From: Anaerocolumna xylanovorans DSM 12503
GTDB taxonomy: Bacteria; Bacillota; Clostridia; Lachnospirales; Lachnospiraceae
Assembly: GCF_900143645.1 (NCBI RefSeq)
Contig: NZ_FRFD01000004.1
Coordinates: forward strand, 372,001 to 436,000
Length of the DNA: 64,000 nucleotides
Reading direction: 5' to 3'
Part shown: piece after piece, positions 54,731 to 62,922 of the stretch
How positions within the stretch are numbered: the first letter of the stretch is position 1
Layout of the letters: every line of letters begins with the position of its first letter
The notes under the pieces: model-generated
Databases searched by the model: none
What the model saw: only the letters and a program-made list of their open reading frames with translations
Told to the model about the DNA's origin: nothing
Translations under genes and position numbers: made by a program

Positions 54731-54986
54731 AACAATAATATTGTTGAAATTGACAGTTGCTTTCCTGTTTTCTCTTTCCTCCTTTTCTTATTTACAACAA
54801 TATTGCTGTTTCTTTTCATTCAAATGTTATCACTTTTATACATTTAAGTCAATATTTTTATTTAATATTTTATTTTTTTAGATTTAATTCCCTATTTTCA
54901 ATATAATTTTTGTTCTATTGTTATTTTAATTATTTCATGGACATATTTCCAATATTGTGCTATTATTTTTTATAACAATATTATTG
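54731..54986. promoter_or_regulatory. Multiple CAATATTG-type palindromes between receptor and ArsR-like genes
   Basis: Four related sites are present: AACAATA-A-TATTGTT (54731-54745), CAATATTG (54798-54805), CAATATTG (54950-54957) and CAATA-T-TATTG (54976-54986). The first lies just before the receptor gene and the last just before the ArsR-like ribosome site. This fits a self-regulating repressor controlling both directions. Confidence 0.6.
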
Positions 54987-54996
54987 GAGGAATAGT

Positions 54997-55929
54997 ATGC
55001 CAAAGATTCTCAATCTGAATGCAGATAACGAAGAAGTGCTATGTACTGTTGCAAAAGCCCTTTCATCTCCGGATCGAATAAAAATAATAAAACTACTATA
55101 CTATAACAGCTATAATATCGGTGAAATAGCTGATCTGCTGCAAATCCCCGCTTCTACAGCAGCCTTACATGTCCGCATTTTAGAAGGTGCCAGCTTAATA
55201 CATGTCGAACAACAGCCCGGATGCCGGGGCTCCATGAAATTATGCAGCCGGAAAAATGATTTTGTAAACATCCGCCTGAACGGCTTGTCCACGGGAGTTG
55301 ACCAGATTTCTACCGTTTCTATGCCTGTAGGTGCTTATACTGACTGCAAAATCATACCGACCTGCGGTCTTGCAGATACCAATGGTTATATAGGTTATGA
55401 AGACCGCCCGGGCGATTTCTTTTTACCTGCCCGTTTTAATGCACAGCTTCTCTGGTCGGCAGGCGGCTTTGTGGAATACAAGTTTCCATATGGTATCGAA
55501 TCTGATGTTAAGCTAAAGCAGCTGGTTCTGACATTTGAAGCCTGCTCGGAAGCTGCCAATTACCGTGAAAACTGGAAATCCGATATCACCATATGGATTA
55601 ACGGACATGAATGCGGCACCTGGCGCTGTCCCGGTGACTTTGGAGCACGAAGAGGGCGTCTTAATCCTTCCTGGTGGGAGAACGGAGTAACACAGTACGG
55701 TTTACTTACAACTCTGACACTTACGGAAAAAGCCGCTTTCATTAATAATGAAGAAAGCAGCCGTACCAGTTTATCAGATCTGTCTTTAAAGGATAACAGT
55801 TTTATTACCGTACGTATCGGAAACAAGGATGATGCCGTATATACAGGCGGTTTTAACTTATTTGGTCAAAAATTTGGGGATTATGAGCAGGATATTAATT
55901 TATCTTTCATATACCAGGACGCTTTGTAA
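54997..55929 (+). CDS. ArsR-like regulator fused to a beta-rich ligand domain
   Basis: A 310-residue protein. An ArsR-type winged helix (residues about 10-75, YNIGEIADLLQIPASTAALHV) is followed by about 210 residues rich in aromatic and beta-type segments, such as GGFVEYKFPYGIESD, DITIWINGHECGTW and NGVTQYGLL. These resemble the jelly-roll sugar-binding folds of glycosidases, which is an inference from pattern. Normal ArsR proteins are about 100 residues. ATG 54997 follows GGAGGAATAGT. It sits opposite the galactoside operon, with matching palindromes, and is likely its sugar-responsive repressor. Confidence 0.8.
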   Translation: MPKILNLNADNEEVLCTVAKALSSPDRIKIIKLLYYNSYNIGEIADLLQIPASTAALHVRILEGASLIHVEQQPGCRGSMKLCSRKNDFVNIRLNGLSTGVDQISTVSMPVGAYTDCKIIPTCGLADTNGYIGYEDRPGDFFLPARFNAQLLWSAGGFVEYKFPYGIESDVKLKQLVLTFEACSEAANYRENWKSDITIWINGHECGTWRCPGDFGARRGRLNPSWWENGVTQYGLLTTLTLTEKAAFINNEESSRTSLSDLSLKDNSFITVRIGNKDDAVYTGGFNLFGQKFGDYEQDINLSFIYQDAL

Positions 55930-55969
55930 GCATAAATGTTCAAGTTAATGAAAGTTCATAGTAAACATT

Positions 55970-56016
55970 AAAAAGCTGATAAAGTGCGGTTCCTATACCG
56001 CCTTTACCAGCTTTTT
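55970..56016. terminator. Bidirectional terminator between ArsR-like and M56-LCP genes
   Basis: AAAAAGCTG (from 55970) pairs with CAGCTTTTT (ending 56016), with an inner GCGGT/ACCGC pair (stem GGTAAAGGCGGT on the minus strand). It serves the two converging genes. Confidence 0.75.
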
Positions 56017-56022
56017 AAAGTT

Positions 56023-57963
56023 TCAGTTATATATTTGTGCTAAAGCTGCTTTATTTGCTTCCAGGTCGGGCACCAGAACGCTCATCCCGTCCTGTACACC
56101 TGGCGTATAGGAGCCTTCCGCCGGAATTGACAGTGTATTTGTCTTGACTTCCTTCTGTAAAACAATAGTAAGATAGGGCATTATCTGATCCAGGGTCAGG
56201 TCAGTATCAACATAGGACAGTGCGTTATTCCATATAGGTATTAACTCATTGATATCCTTTTTGCTGTATTCCTCAACAATCCCCGAGAGCATTTTTCTCA
56301 AGCGGGCTGTTCGGCCCAAATCATCCCTTTCACCTTGCAGTGTTGGCACCTTCCGGATCCTGGCATAACCAAGTGCCTGATTTCCGTTTAATATTTGCTC
56401 TCCTTGCTTTACAGTACGGTATTTCTTGTTGGATATATAATTTGTCCTATTCAGATATTCTGCTTCCTCTTCTGATAACTCTACATTTACGCCGCCTATA
56501 GAATCAATGATGTTTTCAAAAGCTTTCATATTAACGGTTACGGTATAGTCGATAGTAAACCCGAAATTTGCTTCAAGGGTTTCCTTAACGAGTTTAGCAT
56601 CTCCCAGCTCATAAGCCGCCATTAATTTATTTTTTCCATGATCCGGTATTTCCAGATACATATCACGCAAAAATGAGGTCAGGTATATTCCTTTTGTATC
56701 AGGATTCACACCGGCAACTAATATACTGTCTGCACGGTCTAATCCGCCGATTCCATCTATCCCAACCACCAGGATATTACCGGGTTTTGCTGTGACTTGC
56801 AAAAGGTCAGACGCCGCTTCTTTATTTATCAGATTCGTCTGCATGTCATTTACCGGGACATTGCTGGCTTTGGCCGGTAAAAGCTGGCTGGCCAAGTTTC
56901 CTGCCAAAACAATCAGGCAAACCATTCCAACAATAAAGCAAAGTCCTTTTTTCGTAGGCTTGGCATTCATTATCTGAAAGAACCGATTCTTTATCTGTTT
57001 CTTCTTACCGCTAAATCCGGTAGAGAGAAGTATGTTATTCTTTCCGGTACCTGTCATGACCTGAAGCAGTATTTTGCTGTAATTCTCCCGATAATCCAGA
57101 TTCTTCTGCGCTACTAATGTCTCATCACAATATAGCTCTATATCGTTGTTTGCCAGATAAACCATATAATAAACCAACGGATTGAACCAATGCAGGGAAT
57201 TTGCCAGCAGTAATATAAATTTGTAAGCCAGGTCGTGATGTTTATAATGTATCAATTCATGCTTTAGAATAAAATAATACTGCTCCCCTGTAAAATCCGC
57301 CATCGGCAATACAATACAGGGCCTTAGGAAACCAATAAGAACCGGCGATGGGACTTGCGTACTCGTTACAAGTTTTATCTTCCGCTTTATGCCTATCTCC
57401 TGGCAAAGGCCGTTAAATCGTTCCAATACTTCCTTGTTTTGCAATGCTATGCTCCACCTTGCAACTTTTCTTCTATAATAAAGATAAGCTGTCATATGGT
57501 AGAATAGAAAAAGAATTACACCGGCTATCCAAATTACAGCCATTGTATCTGCTTTCGGAAATGAAAGCCCCTTTTGTGCAGGCATTTCCTTATTGGTCAT
57601 TACTTCCGTTTTCGTAACTGTATCCGGCTTAGCTGCATTTTCCTCCTTAGAAACAACGTCAGCTGATGGCTGTCCTGTTTTCCCTGCTGTATCACCGCCT
57701 GACTGTATACTGTTCGTATTCGCTGCACTATCAGCGGCCGGAATAACCTCCTGACTGTTTATATCAATATTTAAAATCTTTGGAAGATCAATGACTCCGA
57801 TATTAACGGGTACTATAAGCCGAAGGGCTATCACCGCCCAAATAATATATATCCACTGTCTTGAATAATTCTTCCGGAATATCTTATTTAATAAAATGAC
57901 GCATAAAATAGCCAAAGAACATGCCAGGGATAAACTTAATACCGTAAGAAAAAGGCTACTCAA
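56023..57963 (-). CDS. M56 (BlaR1/MecR1-type) peptidase fused to an LCP domain
   Basis: A 646-residue membrane protein from TTG 57963. The N-terminal half has three helices (about 5-28, 38-55, 142-163) and a cytosolic M56 zinc-peptidase segment with HELIHYKHHD (His235-His239) and NDIELYCDE. After a fourth helix (about 337-358) comes an extracellular LytR-CpsA-Psr domain (about 385-600), with RADSILVAG, SFLRDMYLEIPDH and YARIRK...GRTARL. LCP enzymes attach glycopolymers to the wall. BlaR1-type proteins instead carry a penicillin-binding sensor here. The start overlaps blaI by 8 bases (TTGAGTAG), so it is coupled. Confidence 0.85.
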   Translation of the reverse strand: MSSLFLTVLSLSLACSLAILCVILLNKIFRKNYSRQWIYIIWAVIALRLIVPVNIGVIDLPKILNIDINSQEVIPAADSAANTNSIQSGGDTAGKTGQPSADVVSKEENAAKPDTVTKTEVMTNKEMPAQKGLSFPKADTMAVIWIAGVILFLFYHMTAYLYYRRKVARWSIALQNKEVLERFNGLCQEIGIKRKIKLVTSTQVPSPVLIGFLRPCIVLPMADFTGEQYYFILKHELIHYKHHDLAYKFILLLANSLHWFNPLVYYMVYLANNDIELYCDETLVAQKNLDYRENYSKILLQVMTGTGKNNILLSTGFSGKKKQIKNRFFQIMNAKPTKKGLCFIVGMVCLIVLAGNLASQLLPAKASNVPVNDMQTNLINKEAASDLLQVTAKPGNILVVGIDGIGGLDRADSILVAGVNPDTKGIYLTSFLRDMYLEIPDHGKNKLMAAYELGDAKLVKETLEANFGFTIDYTVTVNMKAFENIIDSIGGVNVELSEEEAEYLNRTNYISNKKYRTVKQGEQILNGNQALGYARIRKVPTLQGERDDLGRTARLRKMLSGIVEEYSKKDINELIPIWNNALSYVDTDLTLDQIMPYLTIVLQKEVKTNTLSIPAEGSYTPGVQDGMSVLVPDLEANKAALAQIYN

Positions 57964-58357
57964 CCTCTTCACCTCCTTTTGCATCCTTTATAATATGGAT
58001 AATATCTTCAATATCTTCCTCCGTGATTTCTTTGCTTTGAACCAAAGAGGCAATCAGCTTCTTATAGGAATTGCCGTAAAACTGTTCTAAAAATGTTTTC
58101 GTTTCCTTTGATAAATACTCTTCTTCCTTAATCAGGGGAATATAATAGTTAAGCCGGCCTCTTTTCTTAATTTCAACAAATCCCCTCTCTTCAAGCCGTG
58201 TCAGCAGAACCTGTACTGTAGAACGGGACCAGTCCTTTTGTTCACATACCAGTTCAACGATTCTGCCTGTCCCAATGGCTTTCTTTGACTGCCATATAAT
58301 CTGCATAATTAATAATTCCGAATCCGGTATTCTTTCATAGTTTTCCTTATGACCCAT
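57956..58357 (-). CDS. BlaI/MecI-family repressor
   Basis: A 133-residue winged-helix repressor with IPDSELLIMQIIWQSKKAI at residues 8-27 and STVQVLLTRLEERGFVEI near 45-65, plus a C-terminal dimerisation region. Such repressors are cut by a partner M56 peptidase when a wall signal arrives. The partner gene follows directly. It is preceded by GGAGGTGAATA and by an operator-promoter region at 58434-58489, so it probably represses itself and the M56-LCP gene. Confidence 0.92.
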   Translation of the reverse strand: MGHKENYERIPDSELLIMQIIWQSKKAIGTGRIVELVCEQKDWSRSTVQVLLTRLEERGFVEIKKRGRLNYYIPLIKEEEYLSKETKTFLEQFYGNSYKKLIASLVQSKEITEEDIEDIIHIIKDAKGGEEVE

Positions 58358-58375
58358 TATTCACCTCCAATATTC

Positions 58376-58401
58376 GTGGTATGGCATCCTTACCATACCA
58401 C
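58376..58401 (-). promoter_or_regulatory. Hairpin in the blaI leader
   Basis: On the minus strand GTGGTATGG and CCATACCAC form a perfect 9-bp stem with an 8-base loop, ending about 18 bases before the blaI ATG and near the ribosome site. It may affect translation or be a stability element. Confidence 0.45.
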
Positions 58402-58433
58402 GCGTGCTTTCATCTTCCATATTCCACATTCTT

Positions 58434-58462
58434 ACCATAACACTTTCGCTGACAAATGTCAA
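58434..58462 (-). promoter_or_regulatory. Promoter of the blaI operon
   Basis: TTGACA (58457-58462) and TATGGT (58434-58439) on the minus strand are 17 bases apart. The -35 box lies inside the inverted repeat at 58444-58489, which would let BlaI block it. Confidence 0.7.
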
Positions 58463-58489
58463 CGTATAAAATGACATTTGTCAGCGAAA
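58444..58489. promoter_or_regulatory. Operator: 18-bp-armed inverted repeat with two dyads
   Basis: TTTCGCTGACAAATGTCA (58444-58461) and TGACATTTGTCAGCGAAA (58472-58489) are perfect 18-bp arms around ACGTATAAAA. Each arm also contains a smaller dyad TGACA-NN-TGTCA, which is the BlaI/MecI type of site. Two repressor dimers could bind. Confidence 0.75.
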
Positions 58490-58504
58490 ATTATTTGGTT
58501 ATAA

Positions 58505-58540
58505 AAAACGCCCTATCTTTTGGGAACGATAGAGCGTTTT
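58505..58540 (-). terminator. Terminator of the MATE gene
   Basis: On the minus strand AAAACGCTCTATC (58528-58540) pairs with GATAGGGCGTTTT (58505-58517) and ends in a T run. It is 17 bases after the MATE stop. Confidence 0.75.
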
Positions 58541-58556
58541 AGATTTCTCACATATA

Positions 58557-59903
58557 CTAAGGCAGATTATTGTTTGATTTGCTTAATTTCTTTATCCTGT
58601 AGTAATAAGCAGGTATTATCGGTATCAAAGCAGATATCCAGGCAACCGGATTTGCAAAGCAGATTCCAAGATAGCCAAAGCGCTTTGCAAGCAGGAGTAC
58701 AACCAGCCATCTTGCAAACAATTCAAAAATTCCTCCCAGCATCGGAAGCAGCCCGTCTCCTAAGCCCTGCAGGGCATTTCTATATACAAAGATAAGCCCT
58801 AAAAAGATATAAAAGCCTGCAACTACCTGGAAAGATACTCTTGCTTTTTCAATCACTATCTGATTATCTCCCGCACCAAACAACTTTATTAACGGCTCCC
58901 CAAAAGCAAGTACAGCCACCATTGATACTAAGCTGAAAATCACAGTCAATATAATGGTTGACCGGACTCCCTCTTTTACCCTATGCATCTTCCCGGCCCC
59001 TGTATTCTGTCCGACATAAGTGGCTAAGCTGGCTCCCAGAGACGGCAGGGGTTGGGTAATAATATTTTGAATCTTACTGGAAGTTGTAAACGCAGCTATG
59101 TAATTAGGTCCCAATCCATTCAACGCTACCTGAACAATCATGGCCCCTATTGCTGTTATTGAAAATTGAAGGCCCATCGGCACCCCCATTCCTACTAATT
59201 TTGTTACACTTTTCCAGGAGAAACGGGTATCTTTCTTCTTTAACCGCAGAACCGGATACTTTTTCAGCATATATATCAGACATAGAAAAGAAGCAAATGC
59301 CTGTGATATCACTGTCGCATAGCCTGCACCTTCCACTCCCATGGATAATCCGGCAATGAAGAGGTAGTCCAGTATAATATTTAAGACAGAGGAAAGCAGT
59401 AAAAAATAAAGCGGAGTCTTACTGTCACCCAATGCCCGTAATACTGCCGCTAATATGTTATAAGCTATTGTAGCTGTTATCCCTATATATATAATTGTAA
59501 TAAAATGATAGGTGTCCTGAAAGATTTCCTTTGGTGTATTCATTATAGTAAGTATCCAGCGGTTTGTCAGTAACAGACCAACTGTCATAATAACTGCCAT
59601 CACCGCACACAGATAATAGGACATCGCCACATAATGCCTTACGCCCTCCATGTCCTCGGCTCCGAAATGCTGTGCTATTATGATGGCAAATCCTCCGGTC
59701 ATTCCCATGATCCACCCGATAACCAAAAAGGTGAGGGAACCGGTAGAGCCTACAGCTGCAAGTGCATTCATTCCCAGATATTGTCCTACGATAATGGAAT
59801 CTATTACATAATAGAGCTGCTGAACAATATTCCCAATCAGGATTGGAATGGTAAAGCCAATAATTAATTTCATTGGTTTCCCTGAAGTTAAATCATTCGA
59901 CAT
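58557..59903 (-). CDS. MATE-family multidrug efflux transporter
   Basis: A 448-residue membrane protein with about 12 hydrophobic segments in two homologous halves, as in the NorM/DinF MATE families (MTGGFAIIIAQHFGA near residue 66 and GASLATYVGQNTGAG near 288). It exports drugs or other cations using sodium or proton gradients. It follows the histidine kinase gene by 76 bases, an AT-rich gap that may hold its own promoter. Confidence 0.9.
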   Translation of the reverse strand: MSNDLTSGKPMKLIIGFTIPILIGNIVQQLYYVIDSIIVGQYLGMNALAAVGSTGSLTFLVIGWIMGMTGGFAIIIAQHFGAEDMEGVRHYVAMSYYLCAVMAVIMTVGLLLTNRWILTIMNTPKEIFQDTYHFITIIYIGITATIAYNILAAVLRALGDSKTPLYFLLLSSVLNIILDYLFIAGLSMGVEGAGYATVISQAFASFLCLIYMLKKYPVLRLKKKDTRFSWKSVTKLVGMGVPMGLQFSITAIGAMIVQVALNGLGPNYIAAFTTSSKIQNIITQPLPSLGASLATYVGQNTGAGKMHRVKEGVRSTIILTVIFSLVSMVAVLAFGEPLIKLFGAGDNQIVIEKARVSFQVVAGFYIFLGLIFVYRNALQGLGDGLLPMLGGIFELFARWLVVLLLAKRFGYLGICFANPVAWISALIPIIPAYYYRIKKLSKSNNNLP

Positions 59904-59979
59904 ATATTCTGCACCTTCCTCTCGTAGTTTTTCGCATTCTATTATTATATAAAATATTTTGGAAAGTGTCTATACAAAT

Positions 59980-61359
59980 TTACATTGCCTCTCTTTTAAC
60001 TCCATCAGCACTGATTTCAAAAACAACAACCGCTCCCGTTTGAGCCGGCTTATTATAATACAGCAGGCTGCCATTGTATTTTTCTGCCACCGTACCGGCA
60101 TAATACATCCCCAGCCCGTAATGTTCTTCACTCCGTTCAGATTTCTCCGTATAAAACTGGTTTTTAGCATATTTTAGTGCTTCACTGGTAAATCCTCTTC
60201 CGTAATCTTCTATCTCAACGGTAAACCGGTTTTCAGCATAGCCAAAAGTCAATTTCACCGTTTTATTTAATGCGGTATGTTCTGCTGCATTTTTTATAAG
60301 ATTTAATACTGCCCTTACAATGGAATCCCGGTTAACAACCGCTTCTCCGTCTGATGCCTGATTGTTTATGATAAGCTCGACCCCCGTAGCTTTTAAAAAA
60401 GCCTCACTCTCTGCTGTAATATCCGCTATTAAGGCTGTCACTTCAATTCTTTCTTCATAATCTTCGGAAAAATTGTGGTTGGTTTCCTCTATTAAAAGCT
60501 TTACATATCTTTCGATTTTATCAGAATGCTTGTTAATGATATCAGCCAGCGTATACACTTCATTAATATTATTCTCTTCCAGAATAAGCTCTGAATTGCC
60601 CTTAATAATCGTAAGGGGCGTTTTGATGTCATGAGCCAGGGCAGAAATATTGCTTTTCCTTTTCTGCTCTGTCTCCCACTCCTTTTTCAACGATTGTGCC
60701 AAAGCGCTTTCCATATCGTAAAGCGATAACAAGATATCGTTAATTTCTTTGATTTTTGATTTTTTAGGCGCTATATTAAGCTCTCTGGTCTGGATTTGTG
60801 AGATTTCCTCAAGTACCGGCTCAAGTTCCTTTTTCAGCCTTCTCCCAAAAAACAAGGCATTGTTTACGGCAATCATTACAAATATGATAAGAAACAAAGT
60901 AATAACTATTAATTCCGGTTTCGGGAAAATCTTATGCAATATGGGAGCTGCAAAGTGTGCCGATATATCATACTTGACCACACAATATCCCTCTGCTCTT
61001 TTGATTAAAAAATAATAGCCGTTCCCGGTATAGGCACCTTTTATAAACGCTTTCCCGTCCTCTATCCCGGCATCACTAAGGCTGCCTGATAAGTACTTGC
61101 CAGAAATGCCAAACAGGCCATACTGGCATGTATGTGGAACCAGCGCGCCGTTAAAAGGCTCGCTGTTTGCAATTTTTTCTTTGTTCTGCTCCAGATAATG
61201 TTCAGAATAGTTGGCAGGCAGAATATAGCCGCTGTTAAGTCCCATATCAAACAGAGCTAAAAATACAAAGATTTCAAGAAGGATACTGAAAGCCAGCAGC
61301 AAAAGCTGTTTTAAAAACAGCAAAAAAAGCGTATTCGTCTCATACTTTTTTAACACCAT
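59980..61359 (-). CDS. Sensor histidine kinase of a lantibiotic-type two-component system
   Basis: A 459-residue membrane sensor: helix near 12-38, extracellular sensor of about 110 residues, second helix near 148-172, then HisKA with ALAHDIKTPLT (phospho-accepting His243) and an HATPase domain with NLIKNAAEHT, EDYGRGFT and YGLGMYYAG. Its start overlaps the response regulator gene by 10 bases. The ABC exporter genes upstream are of the lantibiotic-immunity type, so it may sense a cationic peptide. Confidence 0.9.
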   Translation of the reverse strand: MVLKKYETNTLFLLFLKQLLLLAFSILLEIFVFLALFDMGLNSGYILPANYSEHYLEQNKEKIANSEPFNGALVPHTCQYGLFGISGKYLSGSLSDAGIEDGKAFIKGAYTGNGYYFLIKRAEGYCVVKYDISAHFAAPILHKIFPKPELIVITLFLIIFVMIAVNNALFFGRRLKKELEPVLEEISQIQTRELNIAPKKSKIKEINDILLSLYDMESALAQSLKKEWETEQKRKSNISALAHDIKTPLTIIKGNSELILEENNINEVYTLADIINKHSDKIERYVKLLIEETNHNFSEDYEERIEVTALIADITAESEAFLKATGVELIINNQASDGEAVVNRDSIVRAVLNLIKNAAEHTALNKTVKLTFGYAENRFTVEIEDYGRGFTSEALKYAKNQFYTEKSERSEEHYGLGMYYAGTVAEKYNGSLLYYNKPAQTGAVVVFEISADGVKREAM

Positions 61360-62009
61360 TTATATCCTATCCCCCAGACCGTTTCAATGGGATTTTCACC
61401 GCATCTTTTTAACTTTGCCCTGATATTTTTGATATGCTCTCTGACGGCACTGCTGTCACTTTCACATTCAAAGCCATATACCCTTTCAAGGATTTGTTCC
61501 AGAGAGAATACCTGTCCTTTGTTTCTTATGAGAAATTCACATATTTCATATTCGCTTCTTGTCAGTTCGATTTGTTCCTGATTAAAATATAATAGTTTTG
61601 CCGAAACATCAAAGCGAAAACTTCCGCTTACTATTCTGCTGTGATATTCTCTTCTTTCACGTCTTAAATGTGCATTTACCCTGGCCCTTAATTCGGATAA
61701 ACTAAAAGGTTTCCTGATATAATCATCTGCACCCGCCGCAAACCCTTCGGTTAAATCAGTGTCCATCGTCTTAGCCGTTATAAAAAGAATGGGGCAGTCA
61801 ACGCTGTCACGGATATCCTTACAAAAGGTGAAGCCATCCGTATCCGGCATCATAACATCAAGTAAAATCAAGTCATATACAGAAAGACTTCCTTTATTGA
61901 TTCTTTTCGTTCTATCCGCTGTATCAACATGGTGCCCGTCATTTTCAAGAGCCTTCTTCACAATGGATAAAATCTGAATATCATCATCAACTGCAAGAAT
62001 TTTAGCCAT
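61350..62009 (-). CDS. OmpR-family response regulator
   Basis: A 219-residue regulator: receiver domain with phosphorylation Asp51 in LILLDVMMPD and Lys in FSLSELRARV-adjacent KPF near residue 102, followed by an OmpR winged helix (about 125-219) with LTRSEYEICEFLI. ATG 62009 has GAGAGGAAGTT ahead; a TTG at 62027 is rejected. It probably activates the ABC exporter genes 62071-64000 that precede it in the same direction. Confidence 0.9.
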   Translation of the reverse strand: MAKILAVDDDIQILSIVKKALENDGHHVDTADRTKRINKGSLSVYDLILLDVMMPDTDGFTFCKDIRDSVDCPILFITAKTMDTDLTEGFAAGADDYIRKPFSLSELRARVNAHLRRERREYHSRIVSGSFRFDVSAKLLYFNQEQIELTRSEYEICEFLIRNKGQVFSLEQILERVYGFECESDSSAVREHIKNIRAKLKRCGENPIETVWGIGYKWC

Positions 62010-62070
62010 AACTTCCTCTCTTATCAATTACCAATCCTATTTTTACACAAACACCCATTACATGCCTCGT

Positions 62071-62832
62071 TTATTCCGCTTTTACACTTTTCCCCTGCCA
62101 AAGATTGCTCCATATTATGAAAATTCCGGCTAAAATTATTGTGATAACCCCTGCTGTTACAGTGTCAGCCTCAAAATTATGTGCGATAGCTTTGCAGCTG
62201 TTGGAATCTGTGTAACGCTCACAGTAATAGGCTGCTATCCGGATGCCGTATCCGTAGGGAATATAGCGCCAGATAATATCTCCCAGACCCAAGTACAAAA
62301 GAGGGCTTAAAAGCGTTCCGACAATACCGAAACTAAGGGATAATCCTTTGCCTGCTATAAAGCAAATTATATACTGTATAAAATATAATGCAACATTTGA
62401 CAGAAACATTATGAGTGACAGCTTAAAATAGAATGCTATTGAAAACTTAACAAAACCCATTAACCGAAAAACAACCCCAAAGCCCATTACGGTGACTATA
62501 CTCGCAAATACCCCCAAGAGGCACAACGAAATAAAGTTTCCTCCATGGGCAATTATCCTGGAATAGGGTGCGGATAATATGGTTTGAAAATTACCTGCCT
62601 TTAATTCCAGCTCATATAACATTGATACTGCAATGGATATCATCAATGGAAATACAATCGCAACAGCCTGGATATAACCATACACCTTATCCCTTTCACT
62701 CCAGGATGAAACGGAATAATAACCGCAAAAAACAAGTATCCCAAGGACAGGAACCAGCAGATGCAAAAATAATATATTCGAATGGAGCATTTTAAAAACA
62801 GCCGCCCTGATATTGTTAAATAAACTCTTCAA
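62071..62832 (-). CDS. ABC-2-type permease of lantibiotic-immunity family (MutG/EpiG-like, TTG start)
   Basis: A 253-residue membrane protein with six hydrophobic segments and the N-terminal NIRAAVFKMLHSNILFLHLL pattern of lantibiotic-immunity permeases. It starts at TTG 62832 with GGAGGTATAAG ahead. The gap to the preceding permease is repeat copy C. It forms the exporter with the adjacent permease and ATPase, probably moving peptide antibiotics away from the membrane. Confidence 0.82.
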   Translation of the reverse strand: MKSLFNNIRAAVFKMLHSNILFLHLLVPVLGILVFCGYYSVSSWSERDKVYGYIQAVAIVFPLMISIAVSMLYELELKAGNFQTILSAPYSRIIAHGGNFISLCLLGVFASIVTVMGFGVVFRLMGFVKFSIAFYFKLSLIMFLSNVALYFIQYIICFIAGKGLSLSFGIVGTLLSPLLYLGLGDIIWRYIPYGYGIRIAAYYCERYTDSNSCKAIAHNFEADTVTAGVITIILAGIFIIWSNLWQGKSVKAE

Positions 62833-62834
62833 CT

Positions 62835-62922
62835 TATACCTCCATGCATCTCGCAGGTCTTCCTGCGATACTGCTTAAATAGAAATTTGAAAAATGTCTT
62901 TTATTTTTCAAACTATACCTCC
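62835..62922. repeat. Dispersed double-hairpin repeat, copy C, with 9-bp flanking duplication
   Basis: TATACCTCC occurs at 62835-62843 and 62914-62922 with 70 bases between. The inner element has hairpin CGCAGG-TCTT-CCTGCG (62852-62867), linker ATACTGCTTAAATAGAAA and hairpin TTTGAAAAAT/ATTTTTCAAA (62886-62895, 62903-62912). On the minus strand the duplicated word is GGAGGTATA, the ribosome site of the next gene. Removing one copy and the element rejoins the upstream EKQEV stop with the downstream start. This looks like insertion of a small mobile element. Confidence 0.8.

Noticed and set aside
55110..55292. Minus-strand open frame of 60 codons inside the ArsR-like gene
   Set aside because: It is fully inside a well supported gene on the other strand, with no ribosome site or family match.
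62844..62913. Reading repeat copy C as a terminator between the two permease genes
   Set aside because: The hairpins lack a following T run in the coding direction and the same element occurs elsewhere in leaders, so a repeat element fits better.
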